This document shows, in pieces, positions 1 to 5,240 of a stretch of 7,138 nt of DNA. The DNA is from Acidobacteriota bacterium (lineage in GTDB: Bacteria; Acidobacteriota; Polarisedimenticolia; J045). The translations under genes were made by a program, and so were the position numbers. How positions within the stretch are numbered: the stretch's first letter is position 1; every line of letters begins with the position of its first letter. The stretch is from NCBI GenBank assembly GCA_027001345.1, contig JALTMS010000148.1, positions 1-7,138 on the forward strand, given 5' to 3'. The notes beneath the pieces were generated by a model, which saw only the letters and a list, made by a program, of their open reading frames with translations, did not search any database and was not told the origin of the DNA.

Positions 1-1571
1 CCACTGGCATCCTCGTCCCAGATCCAGGTGATGCCGTCGGTGTCGGCGATCAGGCCGACGGTCTCCGGGGGGCGAGCTGCAACCAGCGGATCGGTGGGCG
101 CGCAGTCGTCGGCGTCTGCCAGCCCGTCGTTGTCGTCGTCGTCGTCCAGGTCGTTGCTCAGGCCGTCGCCATCAGCGTCGTCGTCGCAGAGGTTGCCCTG
201 CCCGTCGCCATCGGCATCCCGTTGTCGCCGGTTGGCCACAGTGGGGCAGTTGTCGGCCGTGTCTGCCACACCGTCGCCGTCGGAGTCGAGATCGAAGGCG
301 GGAGCAAACCACACGTCTTGCTGGCCGTCGCGGGTGTCGGTCCAGACGGTGTAGAGATCACCGGCCAGCGAGTCGATGCCGATGTACTCGCCGATCAGGC
401 CGGCCGCCGCGGTCTGGCCGCCAGCGGGACTCGACGAGGCCGAGCTGATCCTCACGTTGGGAGTCCAGTTCCGGCCGCCGTCGAAGGAGCGTGCCAGGTA
501 GGCGTTCCATTCCAGGTTGTCGGGATCGTCGCGGCGGTCGAGCCAGATGACCGCCAGCGCACCCTCCTCGTCGACCACCAGCCAGGGGTGGAACTGGTCC
601 GCTCCGGAATCGAGGGGGTCGTCGTTGATCCGCAGAGGCTGCGACCAACTCGTCCCCTCGTCGTTCGAGCGGCGCAAGAAGATGTCGGTGTCGCCTCCGG
701 GTTCGCGGCGGTCGATGTAGGCCACGTAGATCGTGCCCCGGCGTGGGCCCGTCGAGTTGTCCACCATCATCGCTGGATAGGCCAGCACATCGATGCCGCC
801 GTTGATCGGTTCGTTGGTGATCAGCAAGGGGGTGATGATCCCGTCCGGGCCCCAGGTGCGCCCCGCGTCGCTCGAGCGGTCGAACTTCAGCACACTTTCC
901 GAGAAATCGACCCAACCGATGTAGACCTGGCCCTCCGGCCCCACGGCCGGCACCGGCCATTGCACCGAGCCCCCGTCGCTGACCTGGCGCAGGCTCTCGA
1001 AGCTGGCGCCGCCATCGATCGAACGGGTCGTGCGGATCCCTCCTCCCACGTCGTACCAGGCGAGGTGGACGTAGCCGTCGGTGGGACCTCCGCTGCGGTC
1101 GCAGGCGATCATCTGCTTGTCGAGCAGGCCGAAGGGACTGGTCACCGCATCGACGGGGTCGGCCCAGCTATCCCCACCGTCGGTGGACTTGAAGACCGAG
1201 ATGGCCGCTCCCGCCACTCCACCCCCGTTGCTCAGAGAAAGCACGTGGGCATAGAAGTTCCCCGCGGAGTCGGCGCAAATCCCCGGGTCGGAGGCTCGGG
1301 GCCAGGCGGAGTCGGGCAGCAGGGTGTCGCTCCAGCTCGCCCCCGCATCGTGGGAGACGCCCACGCCGATCCGTCGATATCCCAGGCGGAAATCACGCCA
1401 CACCGCCACCACGTTGTCGGGGTCGGTGGGGTTGACGGCGAGTTGTTCCTCGTTGTGCAGCTCGGCGGTGCCGTCGCTGTTGAGCTTGACATTGGTGCCG
1501 ACTTCGGCGGCGCCGAGCCATGGACAAACGGCCAGCGCTGCCAGCAGCGCGCAGCAGATCCTGGGGGGCAT
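1..1571 (-). CDS. Secreted Asp-box (BNR/sialidase-like) beta-propeller with thrombospondin type 3 repeats, C-terminus cut off by window edge
   Basis: The reading frame is open from ATG 1571 to base 1, giving 523 codons with no stop, so the 3' end lies outside the window. GGAG at 1582-1579, 7 nt upstream, supports this start. Residues 1-22 form a Sec-type signal peptide (MPPR, then a hydrophobic stretch ending LGAA). Six Asp-box motifs (S-x-D-x-G-x-x-W/F) begin near residues 73, 129, 184, 233, 302 and 362, regularly spaced as in sialidase-fold propellers. Residues 429-490 are rich in DxDGDG units with Cys, typical of calcium-binding thrombospondin type 3 repeats. From about 495 a new beta domain begins (PPETVG, then WIW). 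I see no clear sialidase catalytic motif such as an N-terminal F/Y-R-I-P, so sialidase activity is not implied. A cell-surface or secreted binding or structural role is an inference. It lies 77 bases after the 490-aa gene and may share its transcript. Confidence 0.88.
   Translation of the reverse strand, partial: MPPRICCALLAALAVCPWLGAAEVGTNVKLNSDGTAELHNEEQLAVNPTDPDNVVAVWRDFRLGYRRIGVGVSHDAGASWSDTLLPDSAWPRASDPGICADSAGNFYAHVLSLSNGGGVAGAAISVFKSTDGGDSWADPVDAVTSPFGLLDKQMIACDRSGGPTDGYVHLAWYDVGGGIRTTRSIDGGASFESLRQVSDGGSVQWPVPAVGPEGQVYIGWVDFSESVLKFDRSSDAGRTWGPDGIITPLLITNEPINGGIDVLAYPAMMVDNSTGPRRGTIYVAYIDRREPGGDTDIFLRRSNDEGTSWSQPLRINDDPLDSGADQFHPWLVVDEEGALAVIWLDRRDDPDNLEWNAYLARSFDGGRNWTPNVRISSASSSPAGGQTAAAGLIGEYIGIDSLAGDLYTVWTDTRDGQQDVWFAPAFDLDSDGDGVADTADNCPTVANRRQRDADGDGQGNLCDDDADGDGLSNDLDDDDDNDGLADADDCAPTDPLVAARPPETVGLIADTDGITWIWDEDAS
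132..146. repeat. Trinucleotide run (GTC)5, encoding a poly-Asp stretch
   Basis: Five tandem gtc units on the plus strand read as five GAC (Asp) codons on the coding minus strand. They lie inside the thrombospondin type 3 segment (context D-L-D-D-D-D-D-N-D-G). Such low-complexity Asp runs are normal in calcium-binding repeats. The run could vary in length by slippage without breaking the frame. Confidence 0.8.
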
Positions 1572-1648
1572 GGCGGGTCTCCGTCCCGGGTGGGCTTCGA
1601 TGACGGGAATCTACGCCGGAAGCCCCCGAAGCGGGCCGAGAAAAGCGG

Positions 1649-3121
1649 CTACCAGCTTCCGAGGATCCGAAAATCGGCCCGGGCCCCTTCCGCGGGTCCC
1701 ACGTGCACCGTGGCGAAGGGGGGGCGGCAGCGCAGACTGCTGCCCCCCGACCCCATCGGAACGACTCGATAGTCGCCTTCGGTCAGTTTCTCGGTGCGGT
1801 AGTAGAAGCGTCCTCCGATCTGCTCGGGGACGACCCTTCGGGCCACCCGCAGCAAGTCGTCAGGGCCTTGCAGGACGACTTCCGCCACCAGCGAGGCCTG
1901 CCCGGTGAGCACCCCGGCGATCGCACCGCCGGGGATGCGATCGAGGTCCAGGGGCGGCTGGACCGGCCGGCGGGCTGTCTCCGGTACCGATGGATCGGTT
2001 CGAGGGCCGGGTGGTGCCTGCAGTGGGGTGGGTGCGGTATCCGGTGGCGCGACTGCCGGAGGGGCGGGCAGCTCCGACGTGGAGCCGGCGGGTGGCAGCG
2101 CTGGTGGCGTCGTCGTCGGTGTCGCCGGCCCGACCGGCTCTGCGGGCTCCATCGCCCGGGTCGGGGAGAGCGTCGATGGTGTCCACGGTGCGGCGAGAGC
2201 GAAGCGCCGGATATCACCGCCGGTGAACACCACCAGCGCCTGTCCCGGAGCTTCGGCAATCACCTGGATCGCCGGCCGCGTCAGCTCGAAGCTCTGCAGC
2301 GGGGCCAGGGACGTCGGTGAGAGGAAGACCAGCGTCGGGGGTCTTGCCACCAGGGACGCCACCGGTCCCGCAGCCGCCGGCAGGGCCAGGGCGGTCACCG
2401 GTCCCGGCAGGTTGATCTCCGCCCGCACGGGCAAGGTGCCCTCCCGGCGTGAGTCGAGGGTATCGACGACCAGCACGCGCGGCCCGGTGGCGACCACCAG
2501 CCGGGTGTTGTCGCTGCGGCTGGCGAGGGCCGTGATGGGGTTGTCGAAGGGCAGAATCTCCCCGGAGAGCAAGGATGCCGCGGCATAGGAGCGCAGGTGC
2601 CGGCCCACCGCCAGAAGCACGGCATCGGCCTTCGGGGCCCGTCCGAGGGCGGTGGCCGGTGCCTCGAGGGTGCGGTAGGCCCAGGGGAGCCGGCCCTCGA
2701 GATCGAGCAGGGCCACTTCGCCCCCTCGCCTGCGCTGACGCCACGTGACGGCGACTCCCGCCGCCACGTGCAGAGCGATCGGCCGGAAGCGCAAGCGGAT
2801 CTCGCGCTCGGCGAGCGCCTCGATTCCCGTGTCGCTGCGCCGATGGACACGGACCTTGCCGCCCCGGGAGGACTTCAGACCGAGCACCACCCATTTCGCG
2901 TCACAGGCCAGCGAGACGGCTTCCGCCCCGACTTCGAGGACCGTGCGTCCCGACGGCCAGTCCACCACACGGCCTGCGTCGAGCACCCAGGTGGGGCCGC
3001 GATCGCCCCGGCAGGCGATGGTCGGCATGGGCTTCCAGGGGGCCTCCGCCGCCGCGAGCCCACCGCCGGCCGCGATCACCATGGCCAGCAGACTCACGCC
3101 GGCCGGCAAGACGCGTCTCAC
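1649..3121 (-). CDS. Secreted three-part protein: putative beta-propeller, Pro-rich linker, C-terminal beta-sandwich (490 aa)
   Basis: I place the start at GTG 3121, not at an upstream ATG in the same open frame. The upstream part lies wholly inside the peptidase gene and is Arg-rich out-of-frame sequence, whereas the GTG is followed by a clear signal peptide (MRRVLPAG, hydrophobic core, cleavage near AAA-EA at residues 23-27). It also has GGGAGG 7 nt upstream. Residues 28-320 show repeating short beta-strand patterns (VVLGLKSS, VALLDLEGR, RVLVVDTLDSR, LVVFTGGDIRRF), suggesting a WD40/PQQ-like propeller. Residues 325-395 are Pro/Ala/Thr-rich, probably a flexible linker. Residues 398-490 (GGAIAGVL, GRFYYRTEKLTEGDYRV, ending ADFRILGSW) resemble a carboxypeptidase-regulatory-like or prealbumin-like beta-sandwich. 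The GTGA overlap with the peptidase gene indicates translational coupling. Function is unknown; a periplasmic or cell-surface binding role is inferred. Domain calls are by eye and the fold assignment is tentative. Confidence 0.82.
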   Translation of the reverse strand: MRRVLPAGVSLLAMVIAAGGGLAAAEAPWKPMPTIACRGDRGPTWVLDAGRVVDWPSGRTVLEVGAEAVSLACDAKWVVLGLKSSRGGKVRVHRRSDTGIEALAEREIRLRFRPIALHVAAGVAVTWRQRRRGGEVALLDLEGRLPWAYRTLEAPATALGRAPKADAVLLAVGRHLRSYAAASLLSGEILPFDNPITALASRSDNTRLVVATGPRVLVVDTLDSRREGTLPVRAEINLPGPVTALALPAAAGPVASLVARPPTLVFLSPTSLAPLQSFELTRPAIQVIAEAPGQALVVFTGGDIRRFALAAPWTPSTLSPTRAMEPAEPVGPATPTTTPPALPPAGSTSELPAPPAVAPPDTAPTPLQAPPGPRTDPSVPETARRPVQPPLDLDRIPGGAIAGVLTGQASLVAEVVLQGPDDLLRVARRVVPEQIGGRFYYRTEKLTEGDYRVVPMGSGGSSLRCRPPFATVHVGPAEGARADFRILGSW

Positions 3122-4143
3122 GGCCCCTCCTCCCAGATGCCGACTTCGAAGCGGCCCTTCGAGTCGGCGGCGCCCCGGTACATGCCCTGGGTGTTGAACT
3201 CGAGAGCCAGGGTTCCGTCGCGGCCGACGGCGATCACTCCACCCACGTCGGGATCGAGCACCTCTCGGATCAGCGTGCGGGCCGCTTGCCGGACGTCGGC
3301 CCCGGTCAGCAGCATCCTGGCCGATATCGCGTAGGCGACGTTGTGCCGGATGAACTCCTCCCCGACGCCGGTGCAGGAAACCGCGCAGGAGCGGTCGTCG
3401 GCGTAGGTGCCAGCTCCGATCAAGGGTACGTCGCCGACCCGCCCGAAACGCTTGCCGGTCAATCCGCCGGTGGAGGTGCCGGCGGCCAGGTGACCGTGAA
3501 TGTCGAGGGCCACCACGCCCACAGTGCTCTTGTCCCGATCTGCGTCTCCGGTCTGGGGCTCGGTTGCGAGGTAGTCGAGCCACTGGCGTCGGCGCGCCGG
3601 CGTATCGAAAAAGTTTGGTGCCACCCTTTCGACGCCCATCTCATCGGCGAAGGCTTCGGCGCCCTCCCCGACGAGGAGAACGTGGCGGGTGCGCTCCATC
3701 ACGCGCCGGGCCAGGGTGATCGGGTGCCGGACCGTGCGCAGGGCGGCCACCGCGCCGCAACCCAGGTCCTCGCCCCGCATCACCGCCGCGTCGAGTTCGT
3801 GCCGACCGTCGTGGGTGTAGACCGCTCCCCGCCCCGCGTTGAACAGGGGATCATCTTCGAACTGCCGGATGACCGCCTCCACCACGTCCAGACTCTCGGC
3901 ACCCGAGGCGAGCATCGCACGCCCCCTGTCGAGGGCTTCGGAGAGGCTTTCGCGGTGGGCCCGTTGCAGGCTGGGAGAACTGTCCCGAGGGATCGCGCCC
4001 GCGCCGCCATGGAGCGCCAGAGCCCAGGTCGGCTGATCAGCAGGGGGAGTTGCGGTGGGGTTGGGTGGAGCGTCACAGGAGGCTGCGAAGACGAAGACGG
4101 CGAGCAACAGGAAGATCGATGACGACGAACGCGCAGCGGTCAT
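3118..4143 (-). CDS. Exported isoaspartyl peptidase / L-asparaginase (plant-type, Ntn-hydrolase), probable lipoprotein
   Basis: This 341-aa protein matches the IaaA/ASRGL1 family, whose members hydrolyse isoaspartyl dipeptides and often L-asparagine after autocleavage into alpha and beta subunits. Visible family motifs are HGGAG (45-49), FNAGRGAVYT (101-110), DAAVM (118-122), the nucleophile block S-T-V-G-V-V-A-L-D with predicted catalytic Thr207, GTSTGG (222-227), GRVGD (234-238), GAGTYA (243-248), CTGVGEEFIR (257-266) and FNTQGMYR (316-323). Cleavage would occur between Ser206 and Thr207. Most relatives have Gly there, so Ser is uncommon. Unlike cytoplasmic E. coli IaaA, it has an N-terminal hydrophobic segment ending FAAS-Cys23, a plausible lipobox, with Asp24 at +2 and a Pro-rich tether to about residue 38. 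The start is ATG 4143 with GGGAG 7 nt upstream. It lies 72 bases after hypC and overlaps the 490-aa gene by GTGA. A role in turnover of isoaspartyl peptides or asparagine at the cell envelope is inferred. Confidence 0.93.
   Translation of the reverse strand: MTAARSSSSIFLLLAVFVFAASCDAPPNPTATPPADQPTWALALHGGAGAIPRDSSPSLQRAHRESLSEALDRGRAMLASGAESLDVVEAVIRQFEDDPLFNAGRGAVYTHDGRHELDAAVMRGEDLGCGAVAALRTVRHPITLARRVMERTRHVLLVGEGAEAFADEMGVERVAPNFFDTPARRRQWLDYLATEPQTGDADRDKSTVGVVALDIHGHLAAGTSTGGLTGKRFGRVGDVPLIGAGTYADDRSCAVSCTGVGEEFIRHNVAYAISARMLLTGADVRQAARTLIREVLDPDVGGVIAVGRDGTLALEFNTQGMYRGAADSKGRFEVGIWEEGP
3129..3134 (-). promoter_or_regulatory. Shine-Dalgarno sequence deciding the GTG start of the 490-aa protein
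   Basis: On the minus strand this reads GGGAGG, followed by a further GAGG overlap, and it lies 7 nt before GTG 3121-3119. It sits inside the last codons of the peptidase gene (…W-E-E-G-P-stop). Ribosomes ending there would be positioned to restart on the overlapping GTG. It supports the short form of the downstream protein over the longer in-frame extension. Confidence 0.75.
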
Positions 4144-4215
4144 GGAACGACTCCCGGCCGGGCCCCCCAGGTGTCGGCGACGAGCGAATTATGCATCAAC
4201 CGAATGGATTCCGGG

Positions 4216-4437
4216 CTATGCCGATCCTTCCGCGAGGGCCCGGAAGAAGGCGATGCGCTGCCGCGCTTCCTCGACATCGAGCTTCTCGATGGCGAAACCG
4301 GCGTGGACGATCACGTACTCGCCGACCCGGGGCTCCTCGATCAGGGAGAGATTCACCGCCTGGGAGACCTCGCCCAGGGTCGCGACGCCGCGGGCGTCAT
4401 CGACTTCGATCAGGCGCATCGGCACGGCCAGGCACAT
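4216..4437 (-). CDS. hypC: Hydrogenase maturation chaperone, HypC/HybG/HupF family
   Basis: This 73-aa protein starts with MCLAVP, the HypC signature. Its Cys2, exposed after Met removal, is the essential residue that binds the Fe(CN)2CO precursor and contacts HypD or the hydrogenase large-subunit precursor. The second family signature is present near residues 39-55: GEYVIVHAGFAIEKLD, with conserved His45. Its length is normal to slightly short for the family. ATG 4437 is preceded by GGAG 8 nt upstream, and the stop is TAG. HypC acts in the cytoplasm during assembly of the [NiFe]-hydrogenase active site. No hypA, B, D, E or F and no hydrogenase subunit gene is visible in the window; its neighbours are exported proteins, so it is an orphan locally. 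It is probably the first gene of a unit with the peptidase downstream. Family assignment is firm. The client hydrogenase and its physiological role cannot be seen. Confidence 0.94.
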   Translation of the reverse strand: MCLAVPMRLIEVDDARGVATLGEVSQAVNLSLIEEPRVGEYVIVHAGFAIEKLDVEEARQRIAFFRALAEGSA

Positions 4438-4474
4438 CTGAGGCGCTCCAGGATGCAGTCAGAGGTGAAAGCCG

Positions 4475-4480
4475 AGTATA
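4475..4480 (-). promoter_or_regulatory. Candidate -10 box (TATACT) upstream of hypC
   Basis: The minus strand reads TATACT, five of six matches to the sigma70 -10 consensus, about 38 bases before the hypC ATG and just after the stem-loop that ends the preceding gene. I find no good -35 hexamer at 16-18 bases, so this is a partial match only. The position, between a likely terminator and the first gene of the next unit, is what makes it plausible. Confidence 0.35.
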
Positions 4481-4501
4481 GCCTGGCCGGTGAAGTGGAT
4501 C

Positions 4502-4529
4502 GCGCCGGAGCTGCACTCAGCTCCGGCGC
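4502..4529 (-). terminator. Perfect 12-bp stem-loop, probable transcription terminator
   Basis: Bases 4502-4513 and 4518-4529 are exact reverse complements, giving a 12-bp GC-rich stem with a 4-base loop. It begins 13 bases after the stop codon of the 228-aa gene and precedes the hypC promoter region. A stem this long and strong between two units points to a terminator or mRNA 3'-end stabiliser. Neither strand has a clear U-tract after the stem, so it is not a textbook intrinsic terminator. The hairpin itself is certain; its function is inferred. Confidence 0.6.
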
Positions 4530-4542
4530 TCTCTATCGTCGA

Positions 4543-5229
4543 TCACAGGCCGATATAGAACACTCGGCTGCCACGGCCGATCTCCTTGCCGTCCCGGAGC
4601 AGGCGGACCTCCACGGTCCAGTCGCCGTAGAGATTGTGGCGAGTGATCCAGGTGCCGCTGACCGGCAGCATCACCGAAGTGAAGGTGGCAGCGCGGAGGG
4701 CCCGGGCATCGAGATCGAGACCGAAGGTCCCGCGCCGAGAGGTGAGCAGAGAGAAGGGCTGGGGCCGGACGACCTCCACCGGCAGGGGAGAGATGTCCTT
4801 GCGTTCGGTCGTCATGCCCGGAGTGGCCTCGGGGTTCACCGGCGTGGTCACCGTCTGGTAGACACTGCCGTCGGGCAGAACGAAACGGGTGATCACGTCC
4901 AGGGGGTCAGTGCCCAGGGCCCGGCGGTCCATCACGGTCACGACCCAGACGGCCAGAGTCTGATGAGCCCGAAACGGGCCGTTCCAGTCCGGGTGCAGGC
5001 TGAGTCGTCCTTCGGCCGCCACCCGAGCGGGATCGATGTCGGTGACCAGCACTGTGGTCAGTGCCTGGGTTTCGGGGGCTGTTGCGGTGGTCGCCATCGA
5101 TCGAGGAGCCCTGCGCAGAATGCTGCGGGCGGGCTCGGCCGCGGCCAGCGGCATGGTCAGCAAGGAGAGCAAGGCGATCGAGGCGCTTGCGCGCCGGATT
5201 CTGGAAACGAGTGTTTTCGACATGTTCAT
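4543..5229 (-). CDS. Secreted protein of unknown function, probable beta-sandwich (228 aa)
   Basis: I do not recognise a named family. The N-terminus is a signal peptide: basic region (KTLVSRIRR), hydrophobic core near residues 15-30, probable cleavage after AAA at 29-31. Residues 55-228 are rich in short beta-strand patterns with no transmembrane segment and no Cys. A recognisable stretch near 186-228 (VMLPVSGTWITR, NLYGDWTVEVRLLRDGKEIGRG, then VFYIGL) resembles a C-terminal beta-sandwich seen in other secreted proteins. ATG 5229 is chosen over the ATG two codons later because GGGAGG lies 5 nt upstream, an ideal spacing. The gene starts 11 bases after the stop of the 566-aa propeller gene, and its Shine-Dalgarno directly abuts that stop codon, so the two are co-transcribed. 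A strong stem-loop follows. A role as an exported partner of the propeller protein is inferred from this arrangement only. Confidence 0.85.
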   Translation of the reverse strand: MNMSKTLVSRIRRASASIALLSLLTMPLAAAEPARSILRRAPRSMATTATAPETQALTTVLVTDIDPARVAAEGRLSLHPDWNGPFRAHQTLAVWVVTVMDRRALGTDPLDVITRFVLPDGSVYQTVTTPVNPEATPGMTTERKDISPLPVEVVRPQPFSLLTSRRGTFGLDLDARALRAATFTSVMLPVSGTWITRHNLYGDWTVEVRLLRDGKEIGRGSRVFYIGL

Positions 5230-5240
5230 CGCGACCTCCC

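Noticed and set aside
1572..1648. Possible terminator or promoter in the gap before the Asp-box gene
   Set aside because: Only a 4-bp stem (CCCG/CGGG) and an isolated TAGATT were seen, with no -35 partner or U-tract.
222..1772. Long plus-strand open frame (516 codons) opposite the Asp-box protein
   Set aside because: It lies antisense to a gene with clear motifs, lacks domains or a signal peptide, and is His/Arg/Gly/Val-rich as expected for the complement of GC-rich coding sequence.
3122..3583. 154-codon N-terminal extension of the 490-aa protein
   Set aside because: It overlaps the peptidase coding sequence in another frame, is Arg-rich with no domain, and would bury the obvious signal peptide that follows the GTG.
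4153..4162. Ten-base palindrome CCCGGCCGGG next to the peptidase ribosome site
   Set aside because: It has almost no loop and such palindromes are expected by chance at this GC content.
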